Shown here in pieces: positions 27,047 to 35,128 of a DNA stretch of 64,000 bases (position 1 is the first letter of the stretch; the number at the start of each line of letters is the position of its first letter). Source of the stretch: Streptomyces sp. CGMCC 4.7035 (lineage in GTDB: Bacteria > Actinomycetota > Actinomycetes > Streptomycetales > Streptomycetaceae). Location: positions 3,720,001 through 3,784,000 of the forward strand of contig NZ_CP134053.1 of assembly GCF_031583065.1 (NCBI RefSeq), written 5' to 3'. Under the pieces are notes generated by a model. It did no database searches, was not told where the DNA came from, and saw only the letters and a list, made by a program, of their open reading frames with translations. The position numbers and the translations under genes are program-made.

Positions 27047-27062
27047 TCTGGTCTAGGCCAAG
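27047..27062. promoter_or_regulatory. dre-like DasR site before the ThuA-lectin gene
   Basis: TCTGGTCTAGGCCAAG matches the DasR consensus core TGGTCTAGACCA with one mismatch inside the core. It lies 84 bp upstream of the start at 26963, a normal promoter position. Confidence 0.65.
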
Positions 27063-27256
27063 CGTCTTCGGACGTGTCACACTCGGCCACCGGCCGCGGC
27101 ATTCCCTCACTGTCCGTGTTCACCGAGCGATCGGCTGGTGTGGGCGAAGCGACCCCCGGTGTTATTCAATGAGGTGTGCGGTCAGGGTCTCGGGGCCCCG
27201 TCGCACGGGTCCGAATACGGCCTCGGCGTTGCGCCGGGGATTGCTGAGAGAGCCGC

Positions 27257-29419
27257 ATGGACTCCACTCCCTCCCCCTCGTCCTCTTCGCCGTTCGACCT
27301 GGTCAGCAGCGCCCTGGGGCGTTACATCCCGCGCGGAGGAGCGGCGGCGGCCGCCGGTCCTGCCGACGAGCAGGGCGACCGCCCCACCCGCCAACCCGTA
27401 CCCGACAACCCTGCAGCCGGCGGTCAGGATCAGATTCTCGGCGTGATCAACCTGGACAGGGATCTGAGAATCACCCGCTGCAATCTGGCCGCCCCCGTAT
27501 TCGTGGGTCTGGACGCCGAGGCCGGGAGTCCCTTCGTCGATCTCCTGCCCCCCGGGGACGTACCGACGGTCACACGGCGGTTGCGGCAGGTCCTGGAGAC
27601 CGGTGAGGCGCACGTCGCCCGGATCCAGCGCTTGCGACGCGGCGACGGGTCGGAACTCGTGGTCTCGCTCAGCATCCTGCCCGCCGCGGTGCCTCAGGAG
27701 GGCTTGACCGTCTCCGTGATCGCCATGGCCACGAGGCTGCACCTGTACGCTGCCGAGACCGCGATCGGCACCTCGCTGGACATCGGCGAGACCGCGCAGT
27801 CGCTGGCGCAGTCCCTGCTGGCGTGGGGAGATGTGGCCGCCGTCGACCTCGACTTCGCCGTGTGGACGGGCGAGGGAGTCACCGGGCAGGGGCAGGGGCG
27901 CATCCGGCTGCGGCGGGCGGCCCTGGTGCCGGACCGCGCGTGGCCCGAGGGCTACGTGACTCCGGGCGACGATCTTCCCAGCGACGCGAGTCGCCTGCTG
28001 GCGCAGGCGATACGGCGGGACGATGCCCCGCAGGCCATCGTCATACCCGACCGGGAGGCGGTCGAGCGGGTACTCGGCAGTCCGCGAGTGATGCATGCTC
28101 TGGTGCCCGGTGACCGGTCGGCGGGTGTGGCGTGCATACCCCTGGTCCTGGACGGCCCGCCGCCTGTCGTGCTGGGCCTGGCGGAGGTCTGGCGGCGGGC
28201 GGACTGTCCCTTCCGCGACAGCGAGCTGGTCGACCTGCAGGAACTGGTGGCCAGGACCGCCCATCACGTCGACCTGGCACGTCAGCACCAGCGCGAGCAC
28301 ACGCAGGTACTGGCGTTGCAGCGCCGCCTGCTGCCCCGGACCGGCGGCGACACCATCGAGATCGCCAGCGTCTACCAGCCCGCCACGCCCGACAGCGCGG
28401 GCGTCGGCGGCGACTGGGTGAACAGCTTTCCGCTGCCGGACGGCCGTACCGCGCTGGTGGTCGGTGACGTCGTCGGGCACGGCCTGGGAGCCGCGGCAAC
28501 CATGGGCCAGCTGAGCATGGAGGCCCGCGCGCTGCTGTCCGCGGGGCTGGCACCCGACGAGGTGCTGGAGCACCTGGACGAGACCGTGACGCTGCTGGAC
28601 GACGCGGAGTCCGGGCTGGCCGCCGGCTACAGCGCCCTCGGGTCGACCTGCTGCATCGCCCTCTACGACCCGGTCAGCCACCATGTGGCGCTGTCCAGCG
28701 CCGGCCACCTCCCTCCGGTCCTGGTGTCCCCGGACGGGCACGCGGACCCGCTCGCGGTTCGCCCTCATCCCGGCCTGGGCGCCGAGTTCGCGCTGCGGGA
28801 GCCGTTCGGCGTGCACACGTTCGGCGCACCCCCGGGTTCCCTGCTCGCCCTCTACACCGACGGCCTGGTGGAGAATCCGGCCGAGTCGATCGACGAGGGC
28901 ATCGGCAGGCTGGCGGATGCCGTGTCCAGGGTGCACCCCTGGGACGCCCTCCAGCAGGCCGCACGGCGCGTCGTCTCCGCGCTGGCGCCCGTGCACCAGC
29001 GCGACGATGTGACCCTGCTGCTCGCGCGGGTGATCGGCTACCGCAAGGGGGACACCGCGACCTGGCGGCTGCCCGCCCGCGACGACGCCCCCGCCCGTGC
29101 CCGCGCGCAGGTCTCCGCGCTGCTGCGGCAATGGCGTACCAGGGACGACACCCGGGACAACGTACTGCTGCTGGTCAGCGAGCTGGTCACGAACGCCGTG
29201 CGTTTCGCCGCCGGTCCCATCACGGTACGGCTGATCAGGGGCGGTCACGGTCTGCTGTGTGAGGTGGGCGACACCGGCAACGGCAGGCCACGTCTGAGCC
29301 GGGGCGGCCTCTTCGACGACGGCGGTCGTGGCCTGCACATCGTGCACAGGCTCACCAGCCGATGGGGGGTGCGGTGGACGGACACCGGCAAGGTGATCTG
29401 GGCTGAAGTCGCGAGGTGA
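27257..29419 (+). CDS. PAS-GAF-SpoIIE phosphatase with HATPase domain
   Basis: A 720-aa cytosolic multi-domain regulator from ATG 27257. After a disordered N-terminus come a PAS-like domain (about residues 58-165), a GAF-like domain (about 170-345), and a SpoIIE/PP2C phosphatase (about 375-590) with SAGVGGDWVNSFPLPDGRTA, VVGDVVGHGLGAAATMGQL and LLALYTDGLVE. An HATPase_c anti-sigma-kinase domain at the C-terminus carries DNVLLLVSELVTNAVRFAAG and GGRGLHIVHRL. Such proteins phosphorylate or dephosphorylate anti-anti-sigma factors in partner-switching circuits. The PP2C metal-binding Asp residues are present. No cognate sigma factor is nearby. Confidence 0.92.
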   Translation: MDSTPSPSSSSPFDLVSSALGRYIPRGGAAAAAGPADEQGDRPTRQPVPDNPAAGGQDQILGVINLDRDLRITRCNLAAPVFVGLDAEAGSPFVDLLPPGDVPTVTRRLRQVLETGEAHVARIQRLRRGDGSELVVSLSILPAAVPQEGLTVSVIAMATRLHLYAAETAIGTSLDIGETAQSLAQSLLAWGDVAAVDLDFAVWTGEGVTGQGQGRIRLRRAALVPDRAWPEGYVTPGDDLPSDASRLLAQAIRRDDAPQAIVIPDREAVERVLGSPRVMHALVPGDRSAGVACIPLVLDGPPPVVLGLAEVWRRADCPFRDSELVDLQELVARTAHHVDLARQHQREHTQVLALQRRLLPRTGGDTIEIASVYQPATPDSAGVGGDWVNSFPLPDGRTALVVGDVVGHGLGAAATMGQLSMEARALLSAGLAPDEVLEHLDETVTLLDDAESGLAAGYSALGSTCCIALYDPVSHHVALSSAGHLPPVLVSPDGHADPLAVRPHPGLGAEFALREPFGVHTFGAPPGSLLALYTDGLVENPAESIDEGIGRLADAVSRVHPWDALQQAARRVVSALAPVHQRDDVTLLLARVIGYRKGDTATWRLPARDDAPARARAQVSALLRQWRTRDDTRDNVLLLVSELVTNAVRFAAGPITVRLIRGGHGLLCEVGDTGNGRPRLSRGGLFDDGGRGLHIVHRLTSRWGVRWTDTGKVIWAEVAR

Positions 29420-29541
29420 CGCGGGGGCGGGGGCGCGGCCGCGTAGGGGAGCGCGGCGAGGGTAGGGGCGCGCGGCGAGGGCAGGGGCGACGTACGCGTC
29501 ACCCGGCGTCACCGACGGTAGGGACGGTGCCCTCAGCGGTA

Positions 29542-29569
29542 CCGGTGGCGTCACTGGTGACGCCACCGG
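29542..29569. terminator. 13-bp perfect hairpin between convergent genes
   Basis: CCGGTGGCGTCAC at 29542-29554 pairs perfectly with 29557-29569 across a 2-nt loop. It lies between the convergent phosphatase and type III PKS genes and can end transcription from both sides. Confidence 0.8.
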
Positions 29570-29602
29570 CCCGTTTGCTGGTGCTGGTGGCGCGGGCTCG
29601 TA

Positions 29603-30787
29603 CTACAGCCACTCCCCTTCCAGGGCGGTGGCGGTGAGGCCCGGTGCCGCCGCGTACAGGACGGCACGGTCGCCCGGTTTCTGCCCGGCGTCGTGCGCCC
29701 GCCGCATGATGTCGAACACGGCGGCGCCTCCGCGGTTGCCGCTGGTGTAGCTTTCCCGGCTGTAGTCCAGCAGCCCCGACGGCCACGCGTCGGGCATCGT
29801 CTGCTCCATGTACTCCAGCACCCGGGTCCCGCCGGGGTGCGCGAGCAGCACGTCGGGGTGCCAGGCGTCGGGGTGGTCCTGGTAACGGACGCGCAGCCAC
29901 TCCCACATCGCGGTGACCGTCTCCTGTACGGCACGCGGCCCGCGCCGGTCCATCACGAAGTGGGTGCCGTCCGACCGCGTCTCCAGGCGGTGCAGGTCTT
30001 GGGTGCCGGGCAGGGTGTGGTGCCAGGCGGCGTCCAGCCGCAGCACCGACTCGCGCCTCGGGCGGCCCGTGACCACCACGGCGACCGCGGTGTCCGCGAA
30101 CAGCAACCGGACGATCAGGGACTCGAGAGTGTCGTCCGCGGGCTGGTAGGTCGTGCTCAGCGCCTCCGCGATCACGACCAGGACCACCCGGTCGGGATCC
30201 GCGGCCACGAGATCCGCCGCCAGCGCCAGGGAGCGGGTCCCCGCTGTACAGGCCCACTGCGTGGCCGGCACCAGCATCACGTCGTTGCGGAGCGGGAGCT
30301 TGTTGGCCAGGGCGATGTCCAGACCCGGCAGTGCCGGGGTGGTGGAGTGACTGGTGATCAGGCAGTCGATGTCCGCGGCGTCCAGCCCGGCGATCTGCAG
30401 GGCCCCACGCGCCGCACGCTCCCCGTAGGACTGCACGGCCTCCCAGGCCGGCGCGGTGCGCTCCTGGACGGTCTGCGGCGCGGGTATCGCCTCTAGCGCG
30501 GCGATCACGCGGTCCACGTCCTGCTGGGTGAACCCGTCGCGTGCCAACGCCTCTTGGGCCGGCCCGATGCCGACAGCCCGCAGGCCGCCGCCGTTGCCGG
30601 GCGCGACGGCGGCCTCCAGCGGCAGCATCCACCCGCGGGTTTCGATGCCCGTGTTGGCCGCGATGCCGTCGATCCGCGGCGCCCACGCCGCGTGCGGATG
30701 CCGGTCGTGCACCTCCGCCACGATCTGGCTGGTCTCCACGGTGTGCTCGCCGTGTATCACGGCAGGAGGACAGAGGTAAGCGGCCAT
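29603..30787 (-). CDS. Type III polyketide synthase
   Basis: A 394-aa thiolase-fold enzyme from ATG 30787. The catalytic triad of chalcone-synthase-like enzymes is visible: Cys180 in PATQWACTAGTRSLALAAD, His317 in VLLAHPGGTRVLEYM and Asn351 in SYTSGNRGGAAVFDI. The match to RppA/germicidin-synthase-type bacterial type III PKSs extends over the whole length. It should condense malonyl-CoA or alkylmalonyl-CoA extender units onto a CoA starter to give a resorcinol, pyrone or naphthalene. No P450, methyltransferase or oxidase gene is adjacent, so it may act alone or with distant tailoring enzymes. A KAS III assignment was considered, but the CHN spacing fits type III PKS better. Confidence 0.82.
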   Translation of the reverse strand: MAAYLCPPAVIHGEHTVETSQIVAEVHDRHPHAAWAPRIDGIAANTGIETRGWMLPLEAAVAPGNGGGLRAVGIGPAQEALARDGFTQQDVDRVIAALEAIPAPQTVQERTAPAWEAVQSYGERAARGALQIAGLDAADIDCLITSHSTTPALPGLDIALANKLPLRNDVMLVPATQWACTAGTRSLALAADLVAADPDRVVLVVIAEALSTTYQPADDTLESLIVRLLFADTAVAVVVTGRPRRESVLRLDAAWHHTLPGTQDLHRLETRSDGTHFVMDRRGPRAVQETVTAMWEWLRVRYQDHPDAWHPDVLLAHPGGTRVLEYMEQTMPDAWPSGLLDYSRESYTSGNRGGAAVFDIMRRAHDAGQKPGDRAVLYAAAPGLTATALEGEWL

Positions 30788-31330
30788 AATGGGGCACCTT
30801 TCCTGGGAAACAGGCGGGAATGTCGCGAAAGCTGTGTCATGGGTCACTTTGGGAATTCGTGCCCAAGGCGTTGCCGATAAGCTCCACTTCGGGAGTTGGT
30901 GTCCGTTTCGAGCATGGACGATAAATGGACATTCACGCTGTGATGCGGACAACTTGGACGGCCTGTGGAGTGTGTGACACGGGACACACTGCTGAAACAG
31001 GGCCCTCAGAGCGGTCCGCAAGGTTTGCTTGACTTCCCGTCAGTCAGGAGGCCGCCTGGTCACTGCCGCCGAAGCCGGGCGACATCCCCTGGCGGCACGG
31101 GCCACTCGACCACAGAGACCTCTGCGACCGGGAAGAGATGCGCCGCGATCGGCAAGCTGTCCGACGCGATGGGCGATGGCGGATGGCGTCCCGTCGAGTG
31201 ATGTGGTCGCTGGTCGAGCTGATGCGGTTTCGGCTGTGGTGGAAGCCGGCGGGCGTCCGAGGCGCGTTGCGTCGTGAGGAGTTCGGTCGTGGAGGCTTCG
31301 GAGAGGTCAGGCCCCTCGGCGGGCGCGGTC
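30788..31330. other. Non-coding stretch upstream of the type III PKS
   Basis: About 540 bp. The part nearest the PKS (30800-30960) is clearly lower in GC than its surroundings and probably contains the PKS promoter; AGGAAAGGTG precedes its start. The rest contains no reading frame that could be supported. Confidence 0.5.
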
Positions 31331-31510
31331 ACCACGATGGAGCATCACGTGCTGCAGGTGCACGCCGCCGACACGTACGCCACCGCCGCCGAAATCGCTG
31401 CCCGCGACGGGCGCGTGATCATGTTTCTGGACACCCAGCACGCTGTCGACCAGTTCACCAAGCACCTGCTGAGCAGCGGCGTAAAGGCCGCGGCGCTGCA
31501 CGGTGGCGGG
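31331..31510 (+). pseudogene. Fragment of DEAD-box RNA helicase
   Basis: About 58 codons match the start of the C-terminal helicase domain of actinobacterial DEAD-box proteins: MEHHVLQVHAADTYATAAEI and ARDGRVIMFLDTQHAVDQFT, then KHLLSSGVKAAALHGG. Both the N-terminal ATPase domain and the remaining C-terminal motifs are missing. It breaks off directly at the methyltransferase-derived repeat at 31522, so it marks a recombination junction. Confidence 0.75.
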
Positions 31511-31521
31511 TGCGTGACTCG

Positions 31522-31723
31522 GGCCGGTTTGCGCCACACGGGGATGTGCTTCGCGGAGTTCTGGGTGAAGGGCGCCCCGTTCCAGTCCGCGACACGCCGT
31601 TCCAGCTCGATCCCCGCGATCCGTGCCATCAGGTCGAGCTCCGCCGGCCACGCGTAGCGGTGCCGGGAGCTGCCTCGGCGGTAGGAGCCGTCGTCGCCGC
31701 GGGTGAGGTGGTGCGAGACGAGA
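31522..31723 (-). repeat. Direct repeat, partial copy of the methyltransferase gene
   Basis: This 202-bp sequence matches 34306-34510 with about 10 substitutions and one 3-bp gap (about 95% identity). It encodes the last 60 or so residues of the methyltransferase at 34303-35043 (DLMARIAGIELERRVADWNG, then APFTQNSAKHIPVWRKPA) and is not preceded by the rest of that gene. Both copies point the same way and bracket the rpoA segment. Confidence 0.9.
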
Positions 31724-31786
31724 GTCCAGTGCGGTCTGACTTGCCGGTCTACTGATCACCGGTCCGGCTGACCAGCGGGAATGAAG

Positions 31787-31824
31787 AAGCCCACGGCTCT
31801 GAACTGCTCAGCTGCCGTGGGTTT
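31787..31824. terminator. Intrinsic terminator
   Basis: CCCACGGC at 31790-31797 pairs with GCCGTGGG at 31814-31821, and AAG/TTT extends the stem at its base. A short T run follows, giving a conventional factor-independent terminator. No intact gene upstream uses it now. Confidence 0.75.
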
Positions 31825-31878
31825 CTGGCGTTGTTGGTTGGCGTCGGCCGGCCTTGGACGGCCAGGGGACGGCCCAGG

Positions 31879-31908
31879 AGCACCCCATCACTGTGTTGAT
31901 GGGGTGCT
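31879..31908. terminator. Strong 12-bp hairpin
   Basis: AGCACCCCATCA at 31879-31890 pairs perfectly with 31897-31908 across a 6-nt loop. There is no T-rich tail and no adjacent intact gene, so its role is uncertain. Confidence 0.5.
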
Positions 31909-32094
31909 GGGCTGTGCGCAGGGGCGTTCACCTGCGTTCGTGGGCGGCTTTCCTACGGAAGGGCCCGGCAGATGGTCCCGGCTGAACGCCGTTGACCGTC
32001 GCCGAATGAGGCGGGAATCGAGACGGCTGCACTCCTGGCCGCAGTACCGGAGACGGCCCGCGGCCAGCTGTCGAGACCATCGCGAGCGTGGGAG

Positions 32095-32337
32095 CTAAGC
32101 CGCCTTGGACTGTGCCGCACGCGTGCCCGAGGCGGGCCCCTGTACCTCCTCCGGCAGGAAGGTTTCGTCTTCCCCGAAGTCCGGGGCTTGGAAGGGGTTG
32201 GTCGTCGGAGGCGGCGATGCTGCGGCGGAACCGCGGGGTTGCCCTTCCGGGGCGGAGAACAGCGACGTCAGATCGATGAGAGGTCTCCCTTTCGTTACAG
32301 GTCCCTGAGGGGGCCTGGTGGTGCCGTGACCGGGCAC
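32095..32337 (-). CDS. Small hypothetical protein, about 80 aa
   Basis: A small open reading frame whose likely core is LIDLTSLFSAPEGQPRGSAA, then PFQAPDFGEDETFLPEEVQG. It has a Pro/Ala-rich middle and an acidic C-terminal half with no Cys. The GTG at 32337 gives 80 aa. AAGGGAGA lies close to RPLIDL, which hints at a shorter product, but no standard start codon follows it. It is just downstream of the gene at 32344-32565 (7 bp away) and may share its transcript. No family was recognised. Confidence 0.4.
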   Translation of the reverse strand: MPGHGTTRPPQGPVTKGRPLIDLTSLFSAPEGQPRGSAAASPPPTTNPFQAPDFGEDETFLPEEVQGPASGTRAAQSKAA

Positions 32338-32343
32338 GCGGTC

Positions 32344-32565
32344 CTACAGCTTGGTCATCTTGGCGTACGGGCTCAAGATCCGCATTTGCGCCGAGCCGAA
32401 ATCCACGAGTGCCGCGATTCCATCCTCGATGCCGATCACCCGGCCGAGGCCGTACACGTCGTGTGTGACCTGGTCGCCCACGGCGAAATGCTTGGGGGCG
32501 GGCGTGACCGGGGCCTTGAAGGGGCTGGTGGGCAGATGACGCTTCGGTGCAACAGGCTTTGTCAT
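32344..32565 (-). CDS. CarD-like small protein
   Basis: A 73-aa basic protein from ATG 32565. After a Pro/Lys-rich leader (MTKPVAPKRHLPTSPFKAPV) it contains FAVGDQVTHDVYGLGRVIGI and EDGIAALVDFGSAQMRILSP. This is the Tudor-like fold of the N-terminal RNA-polymerase-interacting domain of CarD/TRCF proteins, without the CarD DNA-binding half. It may bind RNA polymerase beta or simply share the fold. Its position next to a divergent rpoA gene is suggestive but not proof of a link. Confidence 0.75.
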   Translation of the reverse strand: MTKPVAPKRHLPTSPFKAPVTPAPKHFAVGDQVTHDVYGLGRVIGIEDGIAALVDFGSAQMRILSPYAKMTKL

Positions 32566-32783
32566 TGCCCCCAGTATGCGCCTACGAACTGTGCTGGTGG
32601 TTGACTTTCAGGGGCAGGAGTGGGTGAACGTTGGACTCCACTCCAGCATGCGCTGAGTCTGCCGACCGGTCGGCAGACGGACGGGGTCGGGCGGTTCGGC
32701 CTCATAGGCGGCCGAACCGCCCGTACCCTTCATAGTGTCTACGGCGTCACAGAGCGGGCGCCAAACACTGGAGGCAATACCTC

Positions 32784-33800
32784 GTGCTGATCGCTCAGCG
32801 TCCGTCACTGACCGAAGAGGTCGTCGACGAGTTCCGCTCCCGGTTCGTGATCGAGCCGCTGGAGCCGGGCTTCGGCTACACCCTCGGCAACTCCCTCCGC
32901 CGTACCCTCCTGTCGTCGATCCCCGGCGCTGCTGTCACCAGCATCCGCATCGACGGTGTCCTGCACGAGTTCACCACCGTGCCGGGCGTCAAGGAGGACG
33001 TCACCGACCTGATCCTCAACATCAAGCAGCTGGTCGTCTCCTCGGAGCACGACGAGCCGGTCGTGATGTACCTGCGCAAGCAGGGCCCGGGTCTGGTCAC
33101 CGCCGCCGACATCGCGCCCCCGGCCGGTGTCGAGGTGCACAACCCCTACCTCGTCCTCGCCACGCTCAACGGCAAGGGCAAGCTGGAGATGGAGCTGACC
33201 GTCGAGCGCGGTCGCGGTTACGTCTCCGCCGTGCAGAACAAGCAGGTGGGCCAGGAGATCGGCCGCGTCCCGGTCGACTCCATCTACAGCCCTGTGCTGA
33301 AGGTCACGTACAAGGTCGAGGCCACGCGTGTCGAGCAGCGCACCGACTTCGACAAGCTGATCGTCGACATCGAGACCAAGCAGGCCATGCGTCCGCGTGA
33401 CGCCATGGCGTCCGCCGGTAAGACCCTGGTGGAGCTGTTCGGTCTCGCCCGTGAGCTGAACATCGACGCCGAGGGCATCGACATGGGCCCGTCCCCGACG
33501 GACGCCGCCCTCGCCGCCGACCTCGCGCTGCCGATCGAGGAGCTGGAGCTCACGGTCCGCTCCTACAACTGCCTCAAGCGTGAGGGCGTCCACTCGGTGG
33601 GTGAGCTCCTGGCGCGCTCCGAGGCGGACCTCCTGGACATCCGCAACTTCGGTGCGAAGTCGATCGACGAGGTCAAGGCGAAGCTGGCCGGCCTGGGCCT
33701 GGCACTCAAGGACAGCCCGCCCGGATTCGACCCGACCGCCGCTGCCTTCGACGCGGACGACAACGGGAGCACGGGTTTCATGGAGAACGAGCAGTACTGA
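32784..33800 (+). CDS. rpoA: RNA polymerase alpha subunit, isolated copy
   Basis: A 338-aa full-length alpha subunit from GTG 32784 ([20 protein letters not shown]), with GGAGG nine bases upstream. The N-terminal dimerisation domain ([20 protein letters not shown]) and the C-terminal domain with its two HhH motifs ([40 protein letters not shown]) are intact. Streptomyces rpoA normally follows rpsM-rpsK-rpsD and precedes rplQ; none of these genes is present here. Neighbours are a CarD-like gene and gene fragments. It is therefore most likely a second rpoA. The protein is highly conserved except in the last 20 residues ([17 protein letters not shown]), where it departs from the usual tail. Confidence 0.93.
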   Translation: MLIAQRPSLTEEVVDEFRSRFVIEPLEPGFGYTLGNSLRRTLLSSIPGAAVTSIRIDGVLHEFTTVPGVKEDVTDLILNIKQLVVSSEHDEPVVMYLRKQGPGLVTAADIAPPAGVEVHNPYLVLATLNGKGKLEMELTVERGRGYVSAVQNKQVGQEIGRVPVDSIYSPVLKVTYKVEATRVEQRTDFDKLIVDIETKQAMRPRDAMASAGKTLVELFGLARELNIDAEGIDMGPSPTDAALAADLALPIEELELTVRSYNCLKREGVHSVGELLARSEADLLDIRNFGAKSIDEVKAKLAGLGLALKDSPPGFDPTAAAFDADDNGSTGFMENEQY

Positions 33801-33837
33801 ACGCCGCGTCAGGTCTTGGGGGAGCCAGGAAGGCAGA

Positions 33838-33876
33838 GGAGCCGGCGATGAGCACCGGCCGATCACGCCCGGCTCC
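33838..33876. terminator. Hairpin after rpoA
   Basis: GGAGCCGG at 33838-33845 pairs with CCGGCTCC at 33869-33876 across a 23-nt loop, about 40 bp after the rpoA stop. It suggests a monocistronic rpoA transcript, unlike the usual rpoA-rplQ operon. Confidence 0.5.
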
Positions 33877-33914
33877 CCGAGGGCCCGGCCCACCGCGTTT
33901 CCGTTGACAAGACG

Positions 33915-34263
33915 CCGATGGGATCATCCGTGTGCTGTGCCGCACCCTCGTCGACGCCGGCCGGGCCGACGAAGCCCTTGCCACGTCGATGACTACTTCG
34001 CCCGCCACGGCGGCAGCCCCCACGAACGGGTCCTCGCGCGCGCCGATGTCCTCAAGCGCTGCGGTCACGCCGAGAAGGCCGAGACGGAACTCGCCCCTTT
34101 CGCCACACCCGTCGAAGCACTCGCCCACAACGGCACGGTGAGCGGCGCTGTCGCGGTGGCGGAACGCCTCGTCCGCCAGGGCGAGCCGGAGAAGGCCGCC
34201 ACCTGCCTCCGGGAGCGTCTCGACCGGGCGAAGGTGACGCTATCCAGGGAGGACCTGGTATGA
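33915..34263 (+). pseudogene. TPR-like protein remnant, frameshifted
   Basis: One frame reads DGIIRVLCRTLVDAGRADEA and the next continues HVDDYFARHGGSPHERVLAR, then ADVLKRCGHAEKAETELAPF and LVRQGEPEKAATCLRERLDR to a stop at 34263. The switch at about 33985 corresponds to loss of one base (CTTGCCACG where CTTGCCCACG would restore the frame). The helical repeats resemble a tetratricopeptide protein. No start is present, so this is the broken 3' part of a gene. Confidence 0.6.
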
Positions 34264-34302
34264 CCGAGCTTTCCGGTCCATGCAGCAGAAGCGGATGTGG
34301 CC

Positions 34303-35043
34303 TCAGGCCGGCTTGCGCCACACGGAGATGTGCTTCGCGGAGTCCTGGGTGAACGGCGCACCGTTCCAGTCCGCGACACGCCGTTCCAGCTCGAGCCCCG
34401 CGATCCGTGCCATCAGGTCGAGCTCCGCCGGCCACGCGTAGCGGTGCCGGGAGCTGCCCCGGCGGTAGCGGCCGTCGTCGCCGTCGCGGGTGAGATGGTG
34501 CGAGACGAGAATCTGCTCGACCAGGTCGAAGGTGTCGAAGCCGAGGTGCCGCTCGGAGACGTCGAACGGCACCGCGACCTGCCCGGGCGGCAGGAACCGC
34601 AGCGGCGGCACGCCCAGTTCGATGACGAATCGGCCGCCGGGTGCCAGGTGACGTGCGGCGTTGCGGAAGCACTCGACCTGTTCGTCCTGCGTGAGCAGGT
34701 TCGTGATGGTGTTGTAGACGAGATAGACCAGGGTGAACTCGCCCGGTACGACGGTCGTGGCCATGTCGCCGATGGTGACGGGAAGTGTGTCCTCGTCGAT
34801 CTTGCACCGGAGGACCGCTGCCATGTGCTCGGACAGTTCGATTCCCTCTACGGGCACGCCGCGTTCCCGGAGCGGGACGCCCACTCGTCCGGTTCCGATG
34901 GCGAACTCCAGTGCTCGGCCGTCTCCGGCGAGTTCGGCGAGGAAGGCGACAGTCGGTCCGAGAACGGCAGCCGAGGACATCTCGGTCTCCTCGGCGTCGT
35001 AGCGGTCGGCGGTCGCCCGGGTCCACAGCTCACTGCTCGTCAC
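34303..35043 (-). CDS. SAM-dependent methyltransferase, class I
   Basis: A 246-aa methyltransferase from GTG 35043 (MTSSELWTRATADRYDAEET). The SAM-binding motif I is ALEFAIGTGRVGVPLRERGV, followed by acidic motif VEGIELSEHM, motif II-like VTIGDMATTVVPGEFTLVYL and NTITNLLTQDEQVECFRNAA. The C-terminal beta-rich domain is typical of the Methyltransf_25/31 group. The substrate is unknown. A partial copy of its 3' end lies at 31522-31723. Confidence 0.88.
   Translation of the reverse strand: MTSSELWTRATADRYDAEETEMSSAAVLGPTVAFLAELAGDGRALEFAIGTGRVGVPLRERGVPVEGIELSEHMAAVLRCKIDEDTLPVTIGDMATTVVPGEFTLVYLVYNTITNLLTQDEQVECFRNAARHLAPGGRFVIELGVPPLRFLPPGQVAVPFDVSERHLGFDTFDLVEQILVSHHLTRDGDDGRYRRGSSRHRYAWPAELDLMARIAGLELERRVADWNGAPFTQDSAKHISVWRKPA
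34306..34510 (-). repeat. Direct repeat, parent copy within the methyltransferase gene
   Basis: The 3' end of the methyltransferase gene, repeated in the same orientation at 31522-31723 with about 95% identity. The two copies lie 2.6 kb apart and enclose rpoA, the CarD-like gene and the TPR remnant. Confidence 0.9.
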
Positions 35044-35128
35044 GGGCGGCCACTTTGCCGGGGCGGCGGGGCGCTGTCGACCTATTTACCTTCCACCGGC
35101 CCTGAGCACCCGGTCCACGGGCCGTACT

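Noticed and set aside
29603..30787. Assignment as 3-oxoacyl-ACP synthase III
   Set aside because: The Cys-His-Asn triad context and C-terminal GNRG-type motif fit type III polyketide synthases better than FabH.
31060..31335. Minus-strand frame upstream of the DEAD-box fragment
   Set aside because: Pro/His/Arg-rich composition with no domain and no start signal.
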